Positions 33,279-40,997 of a stretch of DNA of 64,000 nt are shown piece after piece. A model generated the notes under the pieces. That model had not been told where the DNA came from and searched no databases. It saw only the letters and a program-made list of their open reading frames with translations. Numbering within the stretch: the first letter of the stretch is position 1; each line of letters opens with the position of its first letter. The DNA is from Kribbella sp. VKM Ac-2568 (GTDB lineage Bacteria > Actinomycetota > Actinomycetes > Propionibacteriales > Kribbellaceae), in assembly GCF_004345365.1 (NCBI RefSeq), contig NZ_SLVF01000020.1:1-64000 (forward strand), read 5' to 3'. Both the position numbers and the translations under genes were made by a program.

Positions 33279-34019
33279 TCAGCTGAAGCGGACGCGGAGA
33301 CGGCGGAAACCGCGGCCCTTGCTCTCCATCTTGACGATCTCCATCCGGCCGATCATGGCGGTGGAGGCCACGTGGGTGCCGCCGTCGGCCTGGGTGTCCA
33401 GGCCGACGATGTCGACGATGCGGACGACCTCGATGTCGGGCGGCAGCAGGTTCGTGGCGGTGCGGATGATGTCCGGGATGGCGAAGGCTTCTTCGCGCGG
33501 CAGCGTGTCCACGGTGATCCTGCGGTCCTCGCGGATCTCCTGGTTGACGGCCTCGGCGACGCGGTCCCTGAAGTCGGGCGGGACCTCGGCCAGGTCGAAG
33601 TCCATCCGGGCGGTCAGCGGTTCCATGTTCCCGCCGGTCACCAGTGCGCCGAAGTCGCGGAAGACCACCCCGGTCAGGACGTGGAGACCAGAGTGGGTCC
33701 GCATGAGATTCGTCCGGCGTTCGTCGTCGAGCGCGCCACGGACGGCGGTCCCGGCCGGCGGTACGGGATCGGCCTGATGCGGTACCAGGTAGAGGTCGTC
33801 GCCCTTGGTCGTCCCGACGATGCGGGTCCGCACTCCGCCCCAGAGCAGGACGCCCTCGTCCGGCGGCTGGCCGCCTCCACCGGGATAGAAGGCGGATCGG
33901 TCGAGCACGATGCCGCGATCGGGGTCGACGGCAACGACCACCGCGTCCCAGTCCCTGATCGAGGCGTCCTCGAGATCCAGCCGATGGGTGTGTCCGTGGC
34001 GATTCGGCGCGGTACTCAT
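33279..34019 (-). CDS. Alanyl-tRNA editing protein, AlaX type
   Basis: 246 residues, a free-standing version of the AlaRS editing domain that removes serine or glycine wrongly attached to alanine tRNA. Signs are YPGGGGQPPDEG, the zinc motif HSGLH (HxxxH, about 109-113), and the second zinc site. There the usual CGGTH reads DGGTH (QADGGTHV, about 214-221), so one cysteine ligand is replaced by aspartate. The C-terminal SKGRGFRRLRVRF is typical. It stands alone between VOC and lipoprotein genes. Confidence 0.88.
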   Translation of the reverse strand: MSTAPNRHGHTHRLDLEDASIRDWDAVVVAVDPDRGIVLDRSAFYPGGGGQPPDEGVLLWGGVRTRIVGTTKGDDLYLVPHQADPVPPAGTAVRGALDDERRTNLMRTHSGLHVLTGVVFRDFGALVTGGNMEPLTARMDFDLAEVPPDFRDRVAEAVNQEIREDRRITVDTLPREEAFAIPDIIRTATNLLPPDIEVVRIVDIVGLDTQADGGTHVASTAMIGRMEIVKMESKGRGFRRLRVRFS

Positions 34020-34043
34020 AGTCCTGCCGAATCTAGCAAGGAC

Positions 34044-34604
34044 TCAGTACCCGTAGCCGCCTCCGGTGTTGGCCGGTGGGGCCTCGGTGGTGGTGGGCGC
34101 GGCTGCGGAGGTTGTTGCGGCGTGCCAGGTGAACGTGGTGCCGCCGAAGCTGTCCTGGGCGTTCTGGCCGTCGTGCTGGCCCGGTCCGGTGTCGAGCTTG
34201 AACGTGTAGAGCGGCTTACCTTGGAAGGCCAGTTGGTCCTGGCCGTTGTCCGGACGGTGCACGGTGGACAGACCTGCGACTGCTCCGCCGGCCGCACCAT
34301 CCCCGGAGGCCGGGAACCAGAAGCCCAGGCAGGCTGCTGTGCACTTGATCGATCCGGCGGTGTCCTGATCGGTGAAATACAGCGTCTTGCCTGCGCTGTC
34401 CACCAGGGCCATGCCCACTCCGTCGACGTTCTTCACCGCAACAGACCCGGTACTGCCTGCGCCGCCCGCCGCGGCGCCTGTGCCACCGGCGCTCGTCCCG
34501 GCGTCGTTGCCGCCGCCGCAGCCCGCCAGGGCCATGGCGGCAGCCAGCGCGCCGACGGCCACGATCGCCCGGCGTTGTCCGGATCGCGATGACATCAATT
34601 TCAT
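34044..34604 (-). CDS. Lipoprotein with COG4315-type secreted repeats
   Basis: 186 residues. The lipobox AMALAGCGGG follows a basic and hydrophobic signal sequence, so the cysteine at about position 28 should be lipidated. After a Gly/Ala/Thr linker come two copies of the secreted repeat: KTLYFTDQDTAGSIKCTAAC with FWFPASG, then KPLYTFKLDTGPGQHDGQ with TTFTWHAA. A proline/threonine-rich tail ends GGGYGY. The start is ATG 34604; ATG 34619 is possible. It is divergent from an ECF sigma gene across a perfect inverted repeat, and such lipoproteins are common targets of the adjacent sigma factor. The function is unknown. Confidence 0.85.
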   Translation of the reverse strand: MKLMSSRSGQRRAIVAVGALAAAMALAGCGGGNDAGTSAGGTGAAAGGAGSTGSVAVKNVDGVGMALVDSAGKTLYFTDQDTAGSIKCTAACLGFWFPASGDGAAGGAVAGLSTVHRPDNGQDQLAFQGKPLYTFKLDTGPGQHDGQNAQDSFGGTTFTWHAATTSAAAPTTTEAPPANTGGGYGY

Positions 34605-34679
34605 CTCGGGGTTCCTCATCACCAGTTCGGCCGTCCAGTTGCGGCCTTTGCTCTGGTGAGTACGCCGGCGGCGTCGCGG

Positions 34680-34707
34680 CGGTTCAATCGATACAACGAT
34701 TGAACCG
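34680..34707. promoter_or_regulatory. Perfect 11-base inverted repeat between lipoprotein and ECF sigma genes
   Basis: CGGTTCAATCG (34680-34690), ATACAA, CGATTGAACCG (34697-34707). It is centred in the gap between divergent genes, 30 bases before the sigma start. It is probably an operator for a dimeric regulator; no such regulator is adjacent. Confidence 0.65.
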
Positions 34708-34736
34708 TTGGCGGCTGATCTGCGTATGTCCTGAGT

Positions 34737-35252
34737 GTGGAGCAAGCGCCCGACAAGGAGTCGATCGTCCGCGCCCTGTACGACAGGTACCGTCGGCCGC
34801 TGTTCGGTTACGTCCTGCGTTCGGTGGGCGGGGACTACCAGTACGCCGAGGACATCGTCCAGGAGACCATGATGCGAGCCTGGCGGGATCCGGCCCTCGT
34901 CGAGCCCGAGCGGGCCGGGCCCTGGTTGTTCACCGTGGCGCGCAATCTGGTCATCTCGGGACATCGCCGACGGACGGCACGGGTGAGCGAGGTCCCGATC
35001 GCCGAGCACGAGATCGAGGCCACCGATGACGAGATCGGGCATGTCATGCAGGCATGGCAGGTGATGGAGGTCCTGCACGGACTGAGCCACGACCACCGCG
35101 AGGTGATCATCGAACTGTTCTACCGCCGGCGGACCGTCGCGGAGGCCGCCAAGGTGCTGGGGATACCTCCGGGGACCGTGAAATCCCGGAGTTACTACGC
35201 GCTGCACGCCTTGCGCGCGGCGCTGGAGGAGCGAGGAGTGACGGGCTCATGA
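34737..35252 (+). CDS. ECF-family RNA polymerase sigma factor
   Basis: 171 residues from GTG 34737. Sigma-2 is LYDRYRRPLFGYVLRSVGG with DIVQETMMRAWRDP and the AGPWLFTVARNLVISGHRR segment. Sigma-4 is LSHDHREVIIELFYRRRTVAEAAKVLGIPPGTVKSR, followed by YYALHALRAAL. The size is normal for an ECF factor. Its stop overlaps the start of the zinc-finger anti-sigma gene (ATGA), giving a classical regulated pair, like SigK/SigL-type systems that respond to cell-envelope or redox stress. Confidence 0.93.
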   Translation: MEQAPDKESIVRALYDRYRRPLFGYVLRSVGGDYQYAEDIVQETMMRAWRDPALVEPERAGPWLFTVARNLVISGHRRRTARVSEVPIAEHEIEATDDEIGHVMQAWQVMEVLHGLSHDHREVIIELFYRRRTVAEAAKVLGIPPGTVKSRSYYALHALRAALEERGVTGS

Positions 35253-36004
35253 CGTGTCCGGATACCGTCGCGATCGGCGCCTATGTACTCGGTGCGCTGG
35301 ACCCCGCCGAGCGGCTCGAGCTGGAGCGGCACCTCCCTGACTGTCCGACCTGCCTCGACGCGCTCCTCCGCTTCGCCAACCTACCGGGCCTCCTGAATAC
35401 GCTGACACTGGAAGAGGCCATCTCGACAGCGGCCGATCACGACCTCGCTGAGAGCCTCGCTCTCGGCCAGGAACACAACCTGCTGACGGCGGCCTCGCTG
35501 GACGATGCACGATCGCCTGCTCTTGCTCAGGTGCCTGCCTCAGCCGACGCTCCGGTTATCGGCAGGTCCGCCGGCAGGCCGCGGCGGACAATCCCTCGCA
35601 GACGTGCGCTGGTCGCTACTGCGGCCGCCATCTGCTTGGGGCTCACGGGCGTCGTGATCGGTCGCCAGACGGTCACTCAGCCGGCGCCGCAAGCGCAGAC
35701 GAGCGTCAACTGGTCGGCCACGGACGGCGTCGGCGGACTCGACACCACCGCACGCCTCAGCAACCAGTCGTGGGGCACAGGCATCCAGCTGCAGATGAAG
35801 GACCTCAACCCCGGAGAGCTCTGCAAGCTCGTCGTGCACGCCCGCAGCGGGGCGTTGGAGACGACCGGCTGGTGGACGACCAACTACCTCGACCAGGCCG
35901 AGGTGCCGGCCAGCACTTCCATCGCCCTGCCGGACATCGACCGCATCGACGTCGTCACCGCGGCAGGCAGAGTCCTCACCTCGCTCTCACCGTCGACACG
36001 GTAG
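35249..36004 (+). CDS. Zinc-finger anti-sigma factor, membrane protein
   Basis: 251 residues. The N-terminal zinc-binding anti-sigma domain has HLPDCPTC (HxxxCxxC, about 31-38). It is followed by a cytoplasmic linker, one transmembrane helix (ALVATAAAICLGLTGVVIG, about 130-150) and an extracytoplasmic domain of about 100 residues with NPGELCKLVVHARSG. It would hold the sigma factor encoded just upstream inactive until a signal at the cell surface. The two cysteines in the outer part are too far apart to infer a disulfide. Confidence 0.92.
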   Translation: MTCPDTVAIGAYVLGALDPAERLELERHLPDCPTCLDALLRFANLPGLLNTLTLEEAISTAADHDLAESLALGQEHNLLTAASLDDARSPALAQVPASADAPVIGRSAGRPRRTIPRRRALVATAAAICLGLTGVVIGRQTVTQPAPQAQTSVNWSATDGVGGLDTTARLSNQSWGTGIQLQMKDLNPGELCKLVVHARSGALETTGWWTTNYLDQAEVPASTSIALPDIDRIDVVTAAGRVLTSLSPSTR

Positions 36005-36021
36005 GCAACACGGTAGACGGC

Positions 36022-36052
36022 CGGCGAGAGCACATGGGGCGTGCTCTCGCCG
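36022..36052. terminator. Bidirectional hairpin terminator
   Basis: CGGCGAGAGCAC (36022-36033), a 7-base loop, and GTGCTCTCGCCG (36041-36052) form a perfect 12-base-pair stem between the convergent anti-sigma gene and the monooxygenase operon. No T-run follows, as is common in high-GC actinomycetes. Confidence 0.75.
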
Positions 36053-36079
36053 ACTTGCGACTCGACCTCGGGGATCGGC

Positions 36080-37771
36080 TCAGCCGACGGAGGGGCCCAG
36101 GCCGAGCGACTGTGGAGTGCTGGAGTCCGGCGACGGTTGGTGCAGGCCTTCGTCGAGGGGGCCGAACTCTGTCATCAGGGCGGCGCTTCCGCCCCACGGG
36201 GTCTGCTCTTCGGCGATGAGCGTGTTGGTGGTGAGCAGCAGGCCGGCCACCGAGGCGCCGTTCTGCAGTGCGGACCTGGCCACCCTGAGCGGATCGACGA
36301 TGCCCATCTCGAGCATGTTCCCGTAGCGGCCCTCGAGCGCGTCGAACCCGTCGTCCGGGCCGAGCTGCCCGATCCGCTCCAGCACCTCCTCTCCGTTGTA
36401 GCCCGCATTCGTCGCGATCAGGTACGCCGGCTCGCGGAGCGCACGCCGTACGATCTCCACGCCGGTCGCGTAGTCGTCCTTCACCTCGAGATCGTCGAGC
36501 GCCGACGCGGCGTGCAGGATCGCCACCCCGCCACCGGCGACGATCCCCTCGGCCATCGCGGCCCGGGTCGCCGAGAGCGCGTCCTCGACGCGGTGCTGGA
36601 GCTCCTTCAGCTCGGCGGGTGTCGGCGCACCGACCTGGATCACCGCGACCTTGCCGGACAGGGCGCCGATCCGCTCGGTCAGCACGTCCTCGTCGATCCC
36701 GAACGTCGCCCGCTCCATCTCGGCCCGGAGCTGGGCGAGCCGGAAGGCGACATCCTGCTCGTGGCCGGCGGAGGCGACGATCGCGGTCCGGTCGGCGGTG
36801 ACGCGGACCTGGTCGGCCCGGCCGAGCCGGCCGACGTCCATCGTCTCCAGCGTGAAGCCCGAGTGCTTGCTGAGCACCGCGCCACCGGTGATCGCGGCGA
36901 TGTCCTCCAGTTTGTGCAGCCGCCGGTCGCCGAATCCCGGCGCCTTGACGCCGACGCACTGGAAGTGCCCGTTGATGTGGTTGTGCACGAGCATGCTGAG
37001 CGCGGTGCCTTCCAGGCTCTCGGCGATGATCACCAGCGGCTTCGGATCACGCATGATCTTGTCCAGCAGTGGCATCAGCTCCTGCACCTTGGTGATCTTG
37101 TCGCTGCAGAGCAGGATGTACGGGTCGTCGAGCACCGCCTGCAGACTGCCCGGATCGGTCACCATGTACGGCGACAGGTAGCCGTTGTCGAACTCGAAAC
37201 CCTCGACGAAGTCCACCCGGATCCCGTGCGCGGTGGACTCCTCGACCGTCACGATGCCGCCGTCGCCGACCGAGTGCAGGGCTCTCGCGATCACCGCGCC
37301 GACCAGGTTGTCGTCGTTGGCCGAGATCGCCGCCACCCGGGCGTAGTCCTCCTCGGTGACGACCGGGTGCACGACCTGGCGCAGCCGCTCGACCAGGCGC
37401 GCGACCGCGATGTCGATGCCGCGCTTCACCAGCACCGGGTTGCCGCCGGAGCCGATCGCCAGCATGCCCTCGCGGACGATGGCGTGTGCCAGCACCGTCG
37501 CGGTGGTGGTGCCGTCGCCGACGATGTCGTTGGTCTTGATCGCCGCTTCCTTGACCAGCTGGGCGCCCATGTTCTCGAACTGGTTCTTGAGGTGGATCTC
37601 CCGGGCGATGGTGACGCCGTCGTTGGTGACCACCGGTGAGCCGGTGATCTTCTCCAGGATCACGTTGCGGCCCTTCGGCCCCAGCGTCGACCTCACCGCC
37701 TCCGCCAGCTGGTCCACCCCGGCCAGCATCAGCTCGCGCGCCTGCTCACCGAATCGCAGTTCCTTGGCCAT
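36080..37771 (-). CDS. mimG: GroEL-type chaperonin dedicated to the monooxygenase operon
   Basis: 563 residues with chaperonin signatures: STLGPKGRNVILEK, VTNDGVTIARE, VGDGTTTATVLA (with the catalytic aspartate), and late AAMAEGIVAGGGVA. The C-terminus ends LGLGPSVG and lacks the usual GGM repeats. It is last in the diiron monooxygenase operon. In mycobacteria a GroEL-like protein from the equivalent cluster (MimG) is needed to fold the hydroxylase large subunit, so the same client is likely here. No groES is adjacent. GGAGGAG precedes ATG 37771. It is about 20 residues longer than housekeeping GroEL. Confidence 0.92.
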   Translation of the reverse strand: MAKELRFGEQARELMLAGVDQLAEAVRSTLGPKGRNVILEKITGSPVVTNDGVTIAREIHLKNQFENMGAQLVKEAAIKTNDIVGDGTTTATVLAHAIVREGMLAIGSGGNPVLVKRGIDIAVARLVERLRQVVHPVVTEEDYARVAAISANDDNLVGAVIARALHSVGDGGIVTVEESTAHGIRVDFVEGFEFDNGYLSPYMVTDPGSLQAVLDDPYILLCSDKITKVQELMPLLDKIMRDPKPLVIIAESLEGTALSMLVHNHINGHFQCVGVKAPGFGDRRLHKLEDIAAITGGAVLSKHSGFTLETMDVGRLGRADQVRVTADRTAIVASAGHEQDVAFRLAQLRAEMERATFGIDEDVLTERIGALSGKVAVIQVGAPTPAELKELQHRVEDALSATRAAMAEGIVAGGGVAILHAASALDDLEVKDDYATGVEIVRRALREPAYLIATNAGYNGEEVLERIGQLGPDDGFDALEGRYGNMLEMGIVDPLRVARSALQNGASVAGLLLTTNTLIAEEQTPWGGSAALMTEFGPLDEGLHQPSPDSSTPQSLGLGPSVG

Positions 37772-37824
37772 CGGTCTCCTCCTTGACTGCCCGGTCAGGG
37801 CGAACGGTGTGTTGGAACGAGAAG

Positions 37825-38850
37825 CTAGGGAACGAGGATCGCCCGGCCCCGCACCCGGCCGGCATCGAGATCCGCGACCGCCTCGGCGGCCGCCTCCAGC
37901 GGGTAGGTCCTGGTGTGCAGCGTGACCTTGCCGGCCTGTGCGAGCGCCATCAGCTCGGCCAGCTCGTTGTAGGTGCCGACGATGTTTCCGATGATGTTGC
38001 GTTCGGTGGAGATGATGTCCAGGGTCGGGACCTGCAGCTGGCCGCCGTACCCGATCACGAAGTACGAGCCGTTCGGGGCGGTCATAGCGAAACCGTCCTG
38101 CTCGGCGCCCTGCTCGGCGACGAAGTCGAGTACGACGTTCGCGCCCGCGCCGCCGGTCAGCTCCTGGACCGCCGCCACCTGATTGCCATCAGCAACGATA
38201 GTGTGGTCGGCGCCGAGCTGCTCGGCGAGTTTCAGCGCGTCCGGGTTGCGATCCACCACGATGATCTTGGTGGCGGTCAGCGCGGCCAGGCACTGGATGC
38301 CGATGTGGCCGAGCCCGCCGGCGCCGATCAGCACACAGGACGTCCCTGGGTACAGCAGGGGGAGTGCCTTGCGCACTGCGTGGTACGCCGTGATGCCGGC
38401 GTCAGCCAGTGCCGCAACGTCCTTCGGCTGCGTCTCCGGGTCGAGCTTCACGCAGGCCCGCGCGGAGGTGAGCAGGTACTCGGCCATCCCACCGTCGCTG
38501 TCCAGGCCGGGGAAGGTGCTGGCCCCGCAGTGCATGTCGTCGCCGGCCCGGCAGGCGTGGCAGAGCCCGCAGGTCGGCGTCGGGTGCAGGATCACCGTGT
38601 CGCCGACCCGTACGTTGGTGACGGCGGAGCCGATCTCATGCACCCAGCCGGCATTCTCATGGCCGATCGTGTAGGGCAGCGTCGGGTGCATCGCCTCCGC
38701 CCACTGGCCCTCGATGATGTGCAGATCGGTGCGGCACACCCCGGCGCCGCCGATCTTGACGACCACGTCCAGCGGGCCTTTGACGCTCGGTTCCGGGACG
38801 TCCTCGACCACTGGTTGCTGGTGGTATCCGTGCAGTCGAACGGCCTTCAT
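37825..38850 (-). CDS. Zinc-dependent alcohol dehydrogenase (MDR family)
   Basis: 341 residues. Catalytic-zinc residues are in GVCRTDLHI and IGHENAG; the structural zinc site is CGLCHACRAGDDMHC (four cysteines). The NAD site is GAGGLGHIGIQCL. It probably oxidises the alcohol made by the monooxygenase (for example 2-propanol, acetol or phenolic products, by analogy with propane/acetone clusters) to the ketone or aldehyde. It overlaps the DUF59 gene by 4 bases (ATGA) and precedes the chaperonin gene by 53 bases. Confidence 0.93.
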   Translation of the reverse strand: MKAVRLHGYHQQPVVEDVPEPSVKGPLDVVVKIGGAGVCRTDLHIIEGQWAEAMHPTLPYTIGHENAGWVHEIGSAVTNVRVGDTVILHPTPTCGLCHACRAGDDMHCGASTFPGLDSDGGMAEYLLTSARACVKLDPETQPKDVAALADAGITAYHAVRKALPLLYPGTSCVLIGAGGLGHIGIQCLAALTATKIIVVDRNPDALKLAEQLGADHTIVADGNQVAAVQELTGGAGANVVLDFVAEQGAEQDGFAMTAPNGSYFVIGYGGQLQVPTLDIISTERNIIGNIVGTYNELAELMALAQAGKVTLHTRTYPLEAAAEAVADLDAGRVRGRAILVP

Positions 38851-39563
38851 TCCTCGTCCTCCTCCTCACCCGCACCGGTGGTTGCGTAGCGGTGCCGCAG
38901 CATTCCCCGGCAGATACCGGTGTTGGCCTCGATACCGACCCTGGTGAGCCGCGCCTTGCCCAGATGCAGAGACACCGTGGCACCGGTGATCGGTTCACCG
39001 GTGCCAGGATCGACGAGCAGGGGCGCAGCAGGGTCCGTTCGCAGCCCGAGCTCAGCCCGCCGTCGGCACAGCCGCTCGAGCTGTGCCGACGGGGGCATGT
39101 TGCCGAGCGTCATCGTCGTCAGCGCCGCCGGGTCGAGCCCGGCGGCCAGCAGCGGACGGCAGACCTGATCAGTGCCGGCGAGCACCGCCTTCGTGATGAA
39201 GGTTCGGCGTAGCTCGTCCAGCTCGCCGACCGCCTCGCCCTCGAACGACACGGCGAAACCGGCCCGCGCCGCCACGCCGGCATTGATCGCCGCCGACGCG
39301 AAGTGGTCCTCCAGGGCGACGTCGGCATGGCGCACCTCCGGCAGGGCCGCCACCACGTCGTACGCGTCGGCGACCATCAGGAAGGCGAAGTTGGGCGCGC
39401 AGAAGTACGTCGGCAACCGGAGCCGGACCACAACGTCACCGGCGGCCGACACGACGCACGACGACACGAACCCGAGCGTCGTGATGGGCTCGTCGAGCTC
39501 CGGGTCCCGCACCGCGTCGAGCGCGGTGAGGACCCGGGACCGCTGCGCGACCGCAGCCGGCAT
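38847..39563 (-). CDS. DUF59/MIP18-like protein of the monooxygenase operon
   Basis: 238 residues. The N-terminal DUF59 (iron-sulfur assembly) domain covers about 8-75: LTALDAVRDPELDEPITTLGFV, then RLRLPTYFCAPNFAFLM. The remainder has cysteines at QVCRPLL and ERLCRRR and a very acidic C-terminus (GEEEDEE). Proteins of this sort accompany prm/mim clusters and probably help load iron into the diiron hydroxylase or the reductase. The ATG at 39563 shares one base with the stop of the amidohydrolase gene (TAATG), so translation is coupled. Confidence 0.85.
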   Translation of the reverse strand: MPAAVAQRSRVLTALDAVRDPELDEPITTLGFVSSCVVSAAGDVVVRLRLPTYFCAPNFAFLMVADAYDVVAALPEVRHADVALEDHFASAAINAGVAARAGFAVSFEGEAVGELDELRRTFITKAVLAGTDQVCRPLLAAGLDPAALTTMTLGNMPPSAQLERLCRRRAELGLRTDPAAPLLVDPGTGEPITGATVSLHLGKARLTRVGIEANTGICRGMLRHRYATTGAGEEEDEE

Positions 39564-40606
39564 TACTGCGTGACCAGCTTCGCGTCGTCCTGCGCGGCGG
39601 GCTGCCCGTGGTCGAGCTGTAGCTCGTCCGGCACCTTGATGTCGTACAGCTTCGCCGCGTTCAGCCCGAGGATCTTCTTCTTGCCCGCGGTGCCGAGCCG
39701 CGGGTAGTCGGAGTACGCCTCGTCGTCCGGGAAGTCCCAGTCGACGAAGCCCTCGACCTGCCACTTCGGCTCCCAGATGGCGTAGTCGCTGCCGAACGTC
39801 ATCTTGTCCTCGCCGACCCAGAACAGCAGCTCGCCCATCACCTTGGCGAAGAACCGCGGCCGGGCGGCCATCAGACCACCGATCACCACCGACAGTCCGG
39901 CGTACACGTTGGGCTCCTGGGTCGCCATGAAGCAGAAGTCCTCGATCCGCGGCAGCCCGACGTGCTCGACGATGAAGTTGAGCTCGGGGAAGTCGGTTGC
40001 GGCGTGGTCGACGTCGGACACGTCGAACGCGTCCTTGTCCAGCGGCCAGATCGTGGGGCCCTTGTGGACGTGGATGTTCTTGATCCCGAGTTCCTGGGCC
40101 TTCTCCAGGTAGCGGTACGCCGCGGTGTCGGTGAGCTTGTAGCCGCGCGAGCCGGCGTTCCACTCGGCCGTGTAGAGCTTGACGCCACGGGATCCGTACC
40201 TGTCGACGTTGGCCTTCAGGTCCTCGAGGCCGACGTCACCGTCACGGGGGTCGAACCGGGTGTTGTGGACAAACATCCCGGGGTGCTTCTCACCCAGGGC
40301 GGCGTTCTTCTCGGTGGTGTTGAACCCTTCCTTGTACCACTCCTTCAAGTACGTCGGCTGGAAGATCGCCACGTCCACGTAGCCGTCCTCGAAGACGTCC
40401 TTCATCAGGTCTTCCTCGGTGTAGCTCATGAACTTCTCGATCGGCCAGTGGGTCTCCTTCGGTGCCAGGCTCTGGTAGGCGTGGAAACACTCGATCCACC
40501 CCTTGGCGTACTGTTCGGCTCCTGGCACCCAGTTGTCCGGTCCGGCGTTCCAGAAGTGCATGTGGCTGTCGACCACGAAGTACTTCTCGCCATCCTTCTC
40601 GTACAC
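39563..40606 (-). CDS. Amidohydrolase-2 family protein (ACMSD-like)
   Basis: 347 residues. The metal-binding barrel begins VVDSHMHFWNAGPDNW (HxH) and includes NIHVHKGPTIWPL, FIVEHVGLPRIEDF and the late TFGSDYAIWEP aspartate. It belongs to the amidohydrolase-related family that contains decarboxylases and lactonases. This gene is constant in propane/acetone-type monooxygenase clusters between the coupling protein and the DUF59 protein; its role there is not settled. The ribosome site is GGGAGG before ATG 40606. Confidence 0.9.
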   Translation of the reverse strand: MYEKDGEKYFVVDSHMHFWNAGPDNWVPGAEQYAKGWIECFHAYQSLAPKETHWPIEKFMSYTEEDLMKDVFEDGYVDVAIFQPTYLKEWYKEGFNTTEKNAALGEKHPGMFVHNTRFDPRDGDVGLEDLKANVDRYGSRGVKLYTAEWNAGSRGYKLTDTAAYRYLEKAQELGIKNIHVHKGPTIWPLDKDAFDVSDVDHAATDFPELNFIVEHVGLPRIEDFCFMATQEPNVYAGLSVVIGGLMAARPRFFAKVMGELLFWVGEDKMTFGSDYAIWEPKWQVEGFVDWDFPDDEAYSDYPRLGTAGKKKILGLNAAKLYDIKVPDELQLDHGQPAAQDDAKLVTQ

Positions 40607-40625
40607 GGTCGCCTCCCGGCGTTTC

Positions 40626-40997
40626 TCAGACCGCCCTGAGGTCGAAGCCGAGATACTCGGCGGCGTCCTCGGGGTTGGCGAACATGATCGTGCGGTCGTC
40701 GAGGTGGATCATCCGGCCGTAGTGCGTCGACATGTTCTCCTCGAACTCGGCGGCGTCGAAGTACCCCGGCTCCTCGCCCAGCGCTTCGGAGATCTCGTCG
40801 TAGACGACCTCCATCTTGCCGACCGCGTCGACCCTGATCATCGACGGCAGCGGCATCAGGGTGACGTTGTCGTTCTGACCCATCACCTCGGCGACGACCT
40901 CCCCGACCTGGTTGTTCATCAGCGTGAATCCGCACCGGTTGGACGCGGTGCTGTCGGACTTGAACGGACTCTCTGCGGTGGTGAAGGCGGTGGTCAC
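40626..40997 (-). CDS. mimD: Monooxygenase coupling (effector) protein
   Basis: 123 residues, the MmoB/DmpM family: CGFTLMNNQVGEVVAEVMGQ, then TLMPLPSMIRVDAVGKMEV and a C-terminal MIHLDDRTIMFANPEDAAEYL. It binds the hydroxylase and gates oxygen and substrate access to the diiron site. Its ATG overlaps the stop of the small hydroxylase subunit gene by 4 bases. Length and order match MimD/PrmD. Confidence 0.93.
   Translation of the reverse strand: MTTAFTTAESPFKSDSTASNRCGFTLMNNQVGEVVAEVMGQNDNVTLMPLPSMIRVDAVGKMEVVYDEISEALGEEPGYFDAAEFEENMSTHYGRMIHLDDRTIMFANPEDAAEYLGFDLRAV

Noticed and set aside
36041..37639. Open frame of 532 codons on the plus strand
   Set aside because: Antisense to the chaperonin gene, and it would also cover the terminator hairpin at 36022-36052.
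38847..40163. A single 438-codon frame spanning the DUF59 gene and beyond
   Set aside because: The upstream part is out of frame with, and on the same strand as, the amidohydrolase gene. The real DUF59 start is ATG 39563, coupled to the amidohydrolase stop.
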